A stretch of DNA of 64,000 nt from a virus, in the IMG/VR virus record IMGVR_UViG_3300009034_000007, positions 32,729 to 96,728 of that record. The stretch is one strand, 5' to 3'. The notes beneath the pieces were generated by a model that was given only the letters and a program-made list of their open reading frames with translations, was not told the DNA's origin and did no database searches. Made by a program: the position numbers and the translations under genes. Below are positions 53,116 through 59,770 of the stretch, piece by piece. The number at the start of each line of letters is the position of its first letter. Within the stretch, counting starts at the first letter, position 1.

Positions 53116-53306
53116 TTTATTTCCTTAACAGTAAAGTGTAATGTACCAATTGATGTACTATATAGGACGAAATCGAGTAGTTTAACTAACAGATGACGCT
53201 GACAAAAATAGTAAATAATACTCCCGTCTACTGTTATTGTATATTTAGCGTCTACATGCTCCTTAAATAAACTATGGCACGTATCACAATAAGCATGTGC
53301 GGGCAT
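53112..53306 (-). CDS. Zinc-finger-like protein, 64 aa
   Basis: CDTCHSLF (Cys7, Cys10) and FCQRHLL (Cys, His near 35-38) form a possible CxxC...CxxH site. Overlaps the next gene by 4 nt. No family recognised. Confidence 0.6.
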   Translation of the reverse strand: MPAHAYCDTCHSLFKEHVDAKYTITVDGSIIYYFCQRHLLVKLLDFVLYSTSIGTLHFTVKEIK

Positions 53307-53581
53307 TAGATTAACTCCTTGAGGTCTAGATCAGGTAACATATCTTCTTGATGTGTGAGTACACCAAGGAAGTTACCTTCTACATGCTTACCTACTACTG
53401 TTTCACCCTGAGTATTAGTAATATGAGTATATTCCTCAAAAAATTTATCATTACTCACAACAATGCGTACTCCAGACTCATTTATAAGATAAGCCTCACC
53501 TGTTCCCATAACATCTATACCGAGATACAAGTACAACTTACGAGTACGCTTATTCTGTATAGTTTGACCTAGATACAACAT
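53306..53581 (-). CDS. Hypothetical protein, 91 aa
   Basis: Beta-rich (LYLGQTIQNKRTRKLYLYLG, VGKHVEGNFLGVLTHQED) with an acidic C-terminus. One-base overlap with the zinc-finger gene downstream. Unknown function. Confidence 0.6.
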   Translation of the reverse strand: MLYLGQTIQNKRTRKLYLYLGIDVMGTGEAYLINESGVRIVVSNDKFFEEYTHITNTQGETVVGKHVEGNFLGVLTHQEDMLPDLDLKELI

Positions 53582-53700
53582 TCCACTATTGTCTCAATGA
53601 GTATTAAATCACCAACTACTCCAATAAAATAGTACACTAATGCTAGAAATTCATCAGGCTTACATTTACGCACGAAGAAGTACGCGGCAGTCGTAAACAT
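53569..53700 (-). CDS. Membrane peptide, 43 aa
   Basis: Preceded by AGGAGAG. Two short hydrophobic stretches (FTTAAYFFV and FLALVYYFIGVVGDLILI). Overlaps the following gene by 13 nt. Function unknown. Confidence 0.52.
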   Translation of the reverse strand: MFTTAAYFFVRKCKPDEFLALVYYFIGVVGDLILIETIVECCI

Positions 53701-53725
53701 TTACACTCTCCTATACATCCGCTAT

Positions 53726-54172
53726 TTAGCGTTCGTCTCTACCATGTAAGTTCTCTAGAGCCTGAGCTATAATACTATCCTCTTGGCGTACTACCACATT
53801 ACCTTCTTCATCTTCAAGAGAATCTAATAGCTCATTTTTAGAACAACTCAATTCATGGAGTACAACGTGTTCCCCATTATCATTAGCACAACAACTCCAG
53901 GCTCTACCACAAGTGCATAATGTAATGAAGCCGTTTTTCTTCAAGTTGTGATCTTTGTGGTATGTATCAAGAACGAGACTTCTACTGATATTACCCATAT
54001 TATGCAGAGAATCAATTTGTAGGTAATTTCCATCCCACTCCTCAGTAATAAATTTGATTATTTCTTGCTGAGTTTTAATCAATTCCTCATTCCTGCGCCC
54101 CTCAAAATCTAATCTCTCAGCCTTGAAGAACGCATCTATGAGTATAAATGCTTGTTCATTTAGTTTAGCCAT
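53726..54172 (-). CDS. Hypothetical protein with cysteine motif, 148 aa
   Basis: ATG 54172 is chosen over a TTG at 54190. A helical N-terminus (KLNEQAFILIDAFFKAERLD) and a middle CTCGRAWSCC (around residues 90-99) that could hold metal. C-terminal acidic (LDSLEDEEGNVVVRQEDS). Unknown. Confidence 0.6.
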   Translation of the reverse strand: MAKLNEQAFILIDAFFKAERLDFEGRRNEELIKTQQEIIKFITEEWDGNYLQIDSLHNMGNISRSLVLDTYHKDHNLKKNGFITLCTCGRAWSCCANDNGEHVVLHELSCSKNELLDSLEDEEGNVVVRQEDSIIAQALENLHGRDER

Positions 54173-54190
54173 TATGCGTTTAACCTTCAA

Positions 54191-54292
54191 TCACTTACAG
54201 AATATAAAGTTGAGTAACATAAAGAATACTACTCCATATATAAACACTACAACTAATAATACGCGTTGTACATCAGGCTTTAATCTACTCAT
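54191..54292 (-). CDS. Membrane peptide, 33 aa
   Basis: Good ribosome site GCAGGAG. Basic leader (MSRLKPDVQR) and one span (VLLVVVFIYGVVFFMLLNFI). Starts within the end of the upstream gene. Confidence 0.55.
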   Translation of the reverse strand: MSRLKPDVQRVLLVVVFIYGVVFFMLLNFIFCK

Positions 54293-54527
54293 CTCCTGCA
54301 TTATCCATAATTATGCACTCAGGGAGTATAACCATGTGAGCTAGATAGTGGATTAGTGATTGTACTCGCACAGAGTGTACATGTATCTTCATGAGATGCA
54401 AACGCCTAGCGAGTTTTACCAATGCACCTTCTAAACCCTTAGCTTGGTATAGATAATTTATCTCATTTCTACCAGCAATACCATCCTTTACAGGAGTAAC
54501 TTTCGCAAACCACCATTCATAGTTCAT
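54285..54527 (-). CDS. Hypothetical protein, 80 aa
   Basis: Starts at ATG 54527, overlapping the upstream stop (ATGA), rather than at a weaker GTG at 54575. MNYEWWFAKVTPVKDGIAGR then a helical region (LEGALVKLARRLHLMKIHVH). Function unknown. Confidence 0.58.
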   Translation of the reverse strand: MNYEWWFAKVTPVKDGIAGRNEINYLYQAKGLEGALVKLARRLHLMKIHVHSVRVQSLIHYLAHMVILPECIIMDNAGDE

Positions 54528-54826
54528 TGAATTATACTCTCCAATGCAGTAATCTTCACTACCTGAGTAGAACACACACAGGGATTTCTAAATTGAGGGT
54601 TGAGGTGTCCTCTCTGTGGAGTATAGATTAATAAAGGTTTACCAAACATTATAGGCGAATTGAGTAAAACTCCAGTCTCAAGTTGTTTGGATCCTCCAGT
54701 AACATTATTCGCCTGAGTAGTAATGTGAAGGTCTTTGTACTCATATGGCACGGCTTCTCCATCTTCATCAGTGAAGTATTCAACGATGTACTCAGCACCC
54801 GATTCAGTTTCTACCAGATATTTCAT
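54524..54826 (-). CDS. Hypothetical protein, 100 aa
   Basis: Starts after AAGGAG. Acidic beta-rich N-terminus (KYLVETESGAEYIVEYFTDE), then LLIYTPQRGHLNPQFRNPCV. Unknown function. Confidence 0.6.
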   Translation of the reverse strand: MKYLVETESGAEYIVEYFTDEDGEAVPYEYKDLHITTQANNVTGGSKQLETGVLLNSPIMFGKPLLIYTPQRGHLNPQFRNPCVCSTQVVKITALESIIQ

Positions 54827-54838
54827 TTATAGTTCTCC

Positions 54839-54943
54839 TTAGCGTATGGCGTTGATGACATTGTGAATGGTAAGCACAATACATGTTAAAAATAAAATCT
54901 TGAGTATTAAATAATAAAAGTGTTCCTTCAACTCATCTTTCAC
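54839..54943 (-). CDS. Possible membrane peptide, 34 aa
   Basis: A GTG start overlaps the upstream gene. Hydrophobic middle (YLILKILFLTCIVLTI). Support is only the reading frame and its fit between genes. Confidence 0.32.
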   Translation of the reverse strand: MKDELKEHFYYLILKILFLTCIVLTIHNVINAIR

Positions 54944-55070
54944 AGTAACTCTTGAATATGAGTAGTCCATCAACCACATGCTTTTCTACTCGAAATGCCA
55001 CGAATATTGGAAGCCAGAGTTGATACAGAAGGAACACTATTAATGCAACGCGATCAAAATGACATATCAT
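54933..55070 (-). CDS. Membrane peptide, 45 aa
   Basis: The internal ATG at 55070 is preferred over one at 55130, which lies inside the neighbouring gene. One span (VALIVFLLYQLWLPIFVAF) flanked by charged residues. The next small frame overlaps it. Confidence 0.5.
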   Translation of the reverse strand: MICHFDRVALIVFLLYQLWLPIFVAFRVEKHVVDGLLIFKSYCER

Positions 55071-55290
55071 TGAGTTGTAATCCAACCACGTATTTTTGAT
55101 CAAATTCATGTAGAACTTCGACACTATCAATACGCCATGTCTTGTCAGGAACTTGCTCCATTGCGTATTTCAAGGCACTTGGTCTAGTAACAGCCCGTAC
55201 TGCAAAGTCGAGTTCATCTTGAATAAAATTACTCAAATCATTATCATTAATTACAACAACACGTACAATGTACAGCTTTGCGTTCTTCAT
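55054..55290 (-). CDS. Hypothetical protein, 78 aa
   Basis: Strong AGGAG site. Begins MKNAKLYIVRVVVINDNDLS. A small mixed-fold protein. The C-terminus overlaps the following membrane peptide. Unknown function. Confidence 0.6.
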   Translation of the reverse strand: MKNAKLYIVRVVVINDNDLSNFIQDELDFAVRAVTRPSALKYAMEQVPDKTWRIDSVEVLHEFDQKYVVGLQLNDMSF

Positions 55291-55320
55291 ATCACTCCTG
55301 TTGTCGTAGGAGGCTAATCA

Positions 55321-55521
55321 CTACACAGGCTTGTGCTTCTTCGGCACATATGAGTTGATGTATTCTCCGTTTTCTTTATTCCAGCACACTACTAAGTTCT
55401 TATGGACTACAAATGTAGCCTCAATACTATGTAAGCGTGCGGGATAACGTCCACAGACCACATCAACTGGATCACGGATTAGAACTCGCGTAGAGTAAAA
55501 TTCAATCCCTGTCGAGGTCAT
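55321..55521 (-). CDS. Hypothetical protein, 66 aa
   Basis: Overlaps the upstream zinc-cluster gene by 20 nt. Beta-type sequence (HSIEATFVVHKNLVVCWNKE). Unknown function. Confidence 0.55.
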   Translation of the reverse strand: MTSTGIEFYSTRVLIRDPVDVVCGRYPARLHSIEATFVVHKNLVVCWNKENGEYINSYVPKKHKPV

Positions 55522-55705
55522 AGTTACTTGGCTCCATAGTTCTCATTATCCTTCGGAGGTCTATAAAGCATGGTATACAAATAAATATGCTTCTAGTACT
55601 CCTTAGACTTTTAATTTCAAAAACATCGCGTACGTCGTTCGTGAGTTCAGGAATACAGAAGTCACAACCGCCGTTGTGTCCTTCTTCTACTCGGATGACT
55701 AGCAT
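55502..55705 (-). CDS. Small zinc-site protein, 67 aa
   Basis: GGCDFCIPEL and IFICIPCFIDL give two cysteine pairs (Cys14, Cys17 and Cys43, Cys46), a classic four-cysteine zinc site. The ribosome site is CAGGAGA. Unknown role. Confidence 0.62.
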   Translation of the reverse strand: MLVIRVEEGHNGGCDFCIPELTNDVRDVFEIKSLRSTRSIFICIPCFIDLRRIMRTMEPSNYDLDRD

Positions 55706-55720
55706 TAGTGTTCTCCTGAG

Positions 55721-55843
55721 TTACGGTGTCTGTTGTAGGATTAGCACCACGTTGATTAGAAACGCTATTATAACACTGATGGAAATGCCAATATTAATTC
55801 CTAAAATGATTGTTAATCCAAGTCTGAGTAATATTCTTCGCAT
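55721..55843 (-). CDS. Membrane peptide, 40 aa
   Basis: GAGG upstream. Basic start (MRRILLRLG) followed by one long hydrophobic span (LTIILGINIGISISVIIAFL). Overlaps the gene upstream. Confidence 0.55.
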   Translation of the reverse strand: MRRILLRLGLTIILGINIGISISVIIAFLINVVLILQQTP

Positions 55844-55995
55844 TGTGGATTATCCTCATGCAGACGATCTACACATTCCTGAGTTCTAACGATCTCTGCT
55901 TCTATTAACGCCTCTGCCACATCTTCTATGAGGTCTTTAGGCATACTCAGAGCATCTTTCAACGCTGAGACTACCCTAGTATGTAATTTATCCAT
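55813..55995 (-). CDS. Hypothetical acidic helical protein, 60 aa
   Basis: ATG 55995 lies just after the upstream stop, fitting reinitiation. Helical (KDLIEDVAEALIEAEIVRTQ) and acidic end. Unknown function. Confidence 0.58.
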   Translation of the reverse strand: MDKLHTRVVSALKDALSMPKDLIEDVAEALIEAEIVRTQECVDRLHEDNPQCEEYYSDLD

Positions 55996-55996
55996 A

Positions 55997-56269
55997 TTAA
56001 TCAATAATTGGTAATCCCGCAAGGAAGCGTTCTAAATCATGTGGATAACAACCTTGTGCGATACAAGTTTGTCCTCGCATCCAAGAACCGAATCGCTTGT
56101 GTTCTTCCTCATCCATGAGTTCTTCAATTTTATCCCAATCTACATAGGCTATCTCATACTCCTCGCCCATTGAGTTTACTCCCCTATTAACTTCTATCTC
56201 AAAACCACGTTCAGTGAGTAAAGGCAGTTGACTTTGCCACCTACGTAGAACTGACTTGCTAATGGTCAT
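55997..56269 (-). CDS. Hypothetical protein behind CIRCE-like operator, 90 aa
   Basis: ATG 56269 has GGAGGTCAC directly ahead, so it is chosen over a TTG at 56311 that lies in the operator. Contains LRRWQSQLPLLTERGFEIEV and a C-terminal HDLERFLAGLP. No known family. It is the gene nearest downstream of the element at 56301-56326. Confidence 0.65.
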   Translation of the reverse strand: MTISKSVLRRWQSQLPLLTERGFEIEVNRGVNSMGEEYEIAYVDWDKIEELMDEEEHKRFGSWMRGQTCIAQGCYPHDLERFLAGLPIID

Positions 56270-56300
56270 GTGACCTCCTATGGTAGAACTTAAATAGAAA

Positions 56301-56326
56301 TTAGCACTCAATGATTTGAGTGCTAA
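56301..56326 (-). promoter_or_regulatory. CIRCE-like operator TTAGCACTC/GAGTGCTAA
   Basis: TTAGCACTC (56301-56309) and GAGTGCTAA (56318-56326) match both 9-bp arms of the CIRCE element, the HrcA heat-shock repressor site, exactly. The spacer is 8 nt, where the usual is 9. It lies 32-57 nt before ATG 56269, in the 5' leader position typical of CIRCE. As RNA it would also form a perfect hairpin. Confidence 0.68.
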
Positions 56327-56347
56327 TCTCTCGCTGAGTTCTATCAG

Positions 56348-56848
56348 CTAGTGAGGGTCATTCCTAAGATGGCGTTCTAACCATACGCCAAATCGTTTTA
56401 GAACTAGAGCCTTGGCTTTAACATTCTTGGGAATTCTATACGGTTTCCCGCATACGGGACACTTGAGGTCTACTCGCCAATCGTGTAGTCTAGGCTTACG
56501 CATCCTACGGATTGAACGTGGGAGGGGGAATGTACTCTCGCCGCTGGTACGTAGACCGTGAGTATAGCCATAGCTGGCTATAATCCATCCGATACATAGT
56601 GTAGTGTTAGTGAGTAGTGATGGATTATCCTCCAAGAACTCCAGGATTTGCCACAAGTGTGCTTCCACTAGAATTCGATTTGAGCCAAGTAGAAATTCTA
56701 TGAATTCTATCATCTGTGGAGCAATAATGTGATCCTTGAGTATTTGCAAGGCTCGGTACAGGTCTTTCCATTTAAAACGGTAGACTGTACCAGTTTTAAA
56801 CTTCTCGCCTTTACGCGTACTGATAGTGAACGTAATCTTTTTTCTCAT
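56348..56848 (-). CDS. Zinc-ribbon protein, 166 aa
   Basis: First gene of the P1 operon, after AAAGGAGTAG. A helical N-terminal part (KDLYRALQILKDHIIAPQMI) and a C-terminal half-ribbon CPVCGKPYRIPKN, with basic residues to the end. Could bind nucleic acid. The function is unknown. Confidence 0.62.
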   Translation of the reverse strand: MRKKITFTISTRKGEKFKTGTVYRFKWKDLYRALQILKDHIIAPQMIEFIEFLLGSNRILVEAHLWQILEFLEDNPSLLTNTTLCIGWIIASYGYTHGLRTSGESTFPLPRSIRRMRKPRLHDWRVDLKCPVCGKPYRIPKNVKAKALVLKRFGVWLERHLRNDPH

Positions 56849-56902
56849 ATTTCTACTCCTTTTTAAGGTACTGGTTCTTTTGGGGTCAAATGCCCCTCCC
56901 TC

Positions 56903-56950
56903 ATCATATCATAAATTGTTGAGTACCTCAAATGAGTAGCCAAAGTGAGT
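56903..56950 (-). promoter_or_regulatory. Leftward promoter P1 with upstream box
   Basis: On the minus strand: -35 TTGAGG (56926-56931), 17-bp spacer, -10 TATGAT (56903-56908). Two bp upstream of the -35 is ACTCACTTTGGCTACTC (56934-56950), which is identical in P2. It drives the 56848-52984 operon. Confidence 0.78.
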
Positions 56951-56979
56951 ACGCGTAGAATTTTTATTTAAAAAAAAGT

Positions 56980-57001
56980 GGGGCGGACTTACGCCCGCCC
57001 C
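56980..57001 (-). terminator. Leftward terminator of gene 57020-57574
   Basis: GGGGCGG/CCGCCCC (56980-56986 with 56995-57001) and, on the minus strand, eight U after the stem. It lies just upstream of P1, so the two units are insulated. Confidence 0.9.
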
Positions 57002-57019
57002 TGAGTAGAACTGGCGAGG

Positions 57020-57574
57020 CTACAAAGTAACACTAACTTCAGCAGTTTTCTTTGAACGAGTTTTCTTTGGCTGAAGTTTAGCAACATGTGGGAACCGTGC
57101 CTCTGAGTTCATGGCTGACTGTGCTTTCTGCTCGCACCATGAGATCAACTCAGACAGTGACCACATTATCGTACCACCTCGCTGTTTGTACTCGACAATC
57201 ACGTTGTACTTCGCAGGATTTAGACCTCCAACCATCCTGGGAAATAACTCAGAATTAACAACATTACTCACCCAATTAGCAAAACCGAGGTGACGATCAC
57301 TACGAGCAGACCCAGTTCCACCAAGCAAGGCGTTAAAAATAAAAGTTGCTTGATTAGGATGAATACCTTCTAAGAACTCCTTATTGGCGTAGATAACATA
57401 CTCTTTATGGGTCTGTGTACCAGGCTTCCCTGATTCAACTCGGACCTCACTAATTTGCCCCTTCTCTTGACTAGGAGCCATACTAACTCTACTAAAAAAA
57501 GTTTTTAATGGAGGTAAACCAATTATTTCTATGGTTTTTGAGTTCTTTGCAGTGCTGGCTTTCCTCTTTGCCAT
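57020..57574 (-). CDS. Basic leftward protein, 184 aa
   Basis: N-terminus KRKASTAKNSKTIEI and C-terminus KTRSKKTAEV are basic. The middle contains NWVSNVVNSELFPRMVGGLN and RGGTIMWSLSELISWCEQKA. Its ribosome site overlaps a GAGTANTACTC palindrome. Likely a DNA- or RNA-binding phage protein. No family recognised. Confidence 0.6.
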   Translation of the reverse strand: MAKRKASTAKNSKTIEIIGLPPLKTFFSRVSMAPSQEKGQISEVRVESGKPGTQTHKEYVIYANKEFLEGIHPNQATFIFNALLGGTGSARSDRHLGFANWVSNVVNSELFPRMVGGLNPAKYNVIVEYKQRGGTIMWSLSELISWCEQKAQSAMNSEARFPHVAKLQPKKTRSKKTAEVSVTL

Positions 57575-57678
57575 TGAGTAATACTCCTGTATGTATTCTG
57601 CTATGATGATAAAGTAAAATTAAGGCACGAGTAGTATTAATGTGATTAATAGCCTCCTACAACAGATTAAAAAAATCT

Positions 57679-57797
57679 GGCTAGTAGCCAGAGGGGAGTA
57701 ATACTCAGTTTTCCCTAGCCCGCGTAACTAGAGTTTCAATAACACTTAGCGCGGAATTATCGAATTATCGAGTATTACTCCCCTCTAACTACTAGCC
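57679..57797 (-). repeat. Large inverted repeat H1
   Basis: Arms 57679-57706 and 57770-57797 match over 26 of 28 positions. The centre 57707-57769 holds a further CCGCG/CGCGG pair. It lies in the leader of the gene ending at 57020. Arm sequences include GAGTAATACTC, which is also present in that gene's ribosome site. Confidence 0.8.
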
Positions 57798-57832
57798 ACA
57801 GTGCCAGTAGTTAGAGGTAAAGGAGGAGAAAC

Positions 57833-57862
57833 ATGAGCAAGCGGTACGCCCCGAAAGAGTAA
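57833..57862 (+). CDS. Nine-codon reading frame with strong ribosome site
   Basis: AAAGGAGGAG lies 4-12 nt before the ATG. The frame reads MSKRYAPKE and then TAA. It is rightward in an otherwise leftward region and lies between hairpins H1 and H2. A leader peptide is possible. The alternative is chance. Confidence 0.42.
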   Translation: MSKRYAPKE

Positions 57863-57868
57863 ATCTAT

Positions 57869-58008
57869 TGTCGAGTATTCCACTCGCTCTTTTATTTCTC
57901 GACAGACCTGAGTTGTTTTACGAGTGCAGGTCTATGTAAAGGTTGAGTAGTAGTGGCATAGCCTCTATTAGCTGAAAGATTGGAAAGGTATGCTCTAATC
58001 TACTACTC
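57869..58008. repeat. Inverted repeats H2-H4
   Basis: H2: TGTCGAG/CTCGACA (57869-57875, 57898-57904). H3: AGACCTG/CAGGTCT (57904-57910, 57927-57933). H4: GAGTAGTAG/CTACTACTC (57945-57953, 58000-58008), with an inner GCATA/TATGC pair. They stand in a row after the nine-codon frame. Confidence 0.68.
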
Positions 58009-58041
58009 AGCTTTATGAGGAGATTATTATTTCATTTGATA

Positions 58042-58132
58042 CCTCCTCTCAAGAGTTCTAGTGATAACAATTCAATTTTGCGTACTCGAAGGTTTGTTCT
58101 TCTTCGAGGTCACTAGAACTCTTGAGAGGAGG
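58042..58132. repeat. Large inverted repeat H5
   Basis: A 23-bp perfect repeat (58042-58064 with 58110-58132). Inside it is a second hairpin CTCGAAG/CTTCGAG. The arms contain CCTCCTC, complementary to ribosome-binding purine runs. There is no U-tract on either side, so it is not a normal terminator. Confidence 0.82.
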
Positions 58133-58151
58133 CGTCCCCCGCCAATTCTAC

Positions 58152-58544
58152 TCAAAGCAAATGTACCCAAATATTGAGTATTTTTGCTTTTAGGGTATCA
58201 GTCACCCGTGGAAACTCACAGATATGTTCTAACGCCCGTTCTGGTTCTTTGAGCATTATATCTGCCATGCGTTCCAATGCACCGCGGCGAGTAAAACCAG
58301 AAAAGCCAGTTTTAACACACATCGGTACATTATCTAGTGGTATATTGGTAAAATACCATCTATCATTCTCATCGCCTGTACCGTAGGACGGGTTGACGAC
58401 TTGAAGGCATATAAAACTCAACCCCTCGCAGAACTCAGCCATGACTACACCGCTATTGCGGGTATTGAACTCATCCTGGCTGTTGGTTTCGTTTACTGGA
58501 GGAGAACTAGATTTACTAGCAGAACGTGATTTCTTCTTAGTCAT
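58152..58544 (-). CDS. Leftward protein of P2 unit, 130 aa
   Basis: N-terminal serine/lysine-rich tail (MTKKKSRSASKSSSPPVNET), then a compact domain (VVMAEFCEGLSFICLQVVN, GFTRRGALERMADIMLKEPE). Driven by P2. No recognised family. The layout resembles the 57020 gene in having a basic unstructured start. Confidence 0.6.
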   Translation of the reverse strand: MTKKKSRSASKSSSPPVNETNSQDEFNTRNSGVVMAEFCEGLSFICLQVVNPSYGTGDENDRWYFTNIPLDNVPMCVKTGFSGFTRRGALERMADIMLKEPERALEHICEFPRVTDTLKAKILNIWVHLL

Positions 58545-58616
58545 CGAGGTGTACTCCTTTTAGAGTTGTAATCAAGAAGCTGTACCAGATGACGGGGGAC
58601 GCGTGATCCACACCTC

Positions 58617-58664
58617 ATCCTACCATAAAAACGCGAGTACCGCAAGCGAGTAGCCAAAGTGAGT
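58617..58664 (-). promoter_or_regulatory. Leftward promoter P2 with upstream box
   Basis: On the minus strand: -35 TTGCGG (58640-58645), 17-bp spacer, -10 TAGGAT (58617-58622). The 17-bp upstream box at 58648-58664 is identical to P1's and also lies 2 bp from the -35. Drives the 58152-58544 gene. Confidence 0.75.
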
Positions 58665-58890
58665 TCTAGCCGTTTGGTGGAGTAGCCACAGAGCTGTACT
58701 CTGCCAGAAAAAGCTACGCTAATGAGTTTTGGTTCTTAATCTCACTCGAATACAATATACACACAGAGCTATACCAAATTGTGAGTATTCCCTGTTCACC
58801 ATGTCTTCCTTTTAAATACGCGCCCGCGTGAGGTACTAAGTTTTAGGTATATAGTTCAGATTTCTACTCAGGTTAAATTAAAAAAAATTG
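58665..58890. other. Non-coding region upstream of P2
   Basis: No credible gene. A partial echo of the P1/P2 box (GAGTAGCCACAG) occurs near 58680, and GGTACTAAGTTTT near 58833 resembles the GTACTTAGTTC repeats of 52.5 kb. Confidence 0.45.
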
Positions 58891-58891
58891 A

Positions 58892-58929
58892 AGTGGGATT
58901 AATATTTGGCAGAGTATATTAATCCCACT
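58892..58929 (-). terminator. Leftward terminator of the 59-64 kb genes
   Basis: AGTGGGATTAATAT (58892-58905) and ATATTAATCCCACT (58916-58929), 14 bp perfect. On the minus strand the stem is followed by TCAATTTTTTTT. Ends the transcript of the 59-64 kb genes. Confidence 0.88.
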
Positions 58930-59023
58930 CTAGTTTAAATTAATTTATCTACGCGAGTTCTTTAATTTACCCCGAATTCTTATTTTTCTTAATTTGGGAG
59001 TAAATTAATTTAACATGTCACTA

Positions 59024-59058
59024 TGTAACGGCGACTGTTTAGAAATTGAAATTAAGGC
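59024..59058. repeat. Bipartite element, copy 4
   Basis: TGTAACGG (59024) and AAATTGAAATTAAGGC (59043-59058), 19 nt apart as in the copies 6.2-6.6 kb away. Confidence 0.65.
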
Positions 59059-59109
59059 TATTAAATATTAAGGTGGACGGATGCTGATTAACATCGTTTC
59101 TCCTTTTGT

Positions 59110-59340
59110 CTAATACCAATCTTCCTCAGGAATAAAGGCATAGTGTTCTTTAAGATACGCCTCATCACAGCTAATTCTATTAATCAACATTACATCATGA
59201 TTACGCATTTGAGGTCTACCAATATGCGCCCAAGGTTTAGGAATACCAAACCATGAACGAGATAAAGTATTATTAGTAATTCTACAAACATTTAATGCTA
59301 TTGCATGTAATTGTTTAATGAATAGGTTTATATAAATCAT
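59110..59340 (-). CDS. Hypothetical protein, 76 aa
   Basis: Last gene of the 59-64 kb unit. Begins with a hydrophobic stretch (MIYINLFIKQLHAIALNVCR) and ends FIPEEDWY. No family recognised. One-base overlap with the next gene. Confidence 0.58.
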   Translation of the reverse strand: MIYINLFIKQLHAIALNVCRITNNTLSRSWFGIPKPWAHIGRPQMRNHDVMLINRISCDEAYLKEHYAFIPEEDWY

Positions 59341-59561
59341 TACTGCTCTCCTTGGATAAAATAGTTTTCAACTGGAATCCAATATCCATCTATTTTAACC
59401 CTGCATGAAACTAAAGAAAGAAAATTGTACTTATATTCATTAACACCAAGTAAATCTGATCTTATACTACATTCTCTATCACCTAGATAAGCACAAAAAC
59501 ACATGAGTATAATAAAAAATAAAATTATCCCTAAACATCCAAGTGTTTCGCTTTTACTCAT
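59340..59561 (-). CDS. Membrane protein, 73 aa
   Basis: One span near residues 7-26 (LGCLGIILFFIILMCFCAYL), then a soluble beta-rich domain with two cysteines. Likely faces outward. Function unknown. Confidence 0.6.
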   Translation of the reverse strand: MSKSETLGCLGIILFFIILMCFCAYLGDRECSIRSDLLGVNEYKYNFLSLVSCRVKIDGYWIPVENYFIQGEQ

Positions 59562-59562
59562 A

Positions 59563-59769
59563 CTAGCCCCAACTTATTAACTGATCAAGTAAATAATTAC
59601 GCACTTTATGACAAAAAGCCCTCATACATTTTACGCTACAGAATACGTAATGTCTACCGTAAATTGATAACGTAATTGAGGGTATTTTATCGCATAATTT
59701 ATCACAAAAATCGCATTTTTCAACATCATCAGGAACATAAACACTTGCATCTATGCCTATTTTTTCCAT
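59563..59769 (-). CDS. TRASH-like cysteine protein, 68 aa
   Basis: CDFCDKLC and FCSVKCMRAFC form a C-x2-C-x3-C plus C-x3-C arrangement, as in TRASH/MYM-type metal-binding domains. ATG 59769 starts 2 nt after the upstream stop. ATG 59781 is an alternative. Function unknown. Confidence 0.6.
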   Translation of the reverse strand: MEKIGIDASVYVPDDVEKCDFCDKLCDKIPSITLSIYGRHYVFCSVKCMRAFCHKVRNYLLDQLISWG

Positions 59770-59770
59770 C

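Noticed and set aside
52300-58800. High frequency of GAGTA/TACTC as an overall sequence bias
   Set aside because: Part of it is explained by AGGAGTA ribosome sites and the GAGTANTACTC palindromes. Without counts over the genome I do not claim a separate signal.
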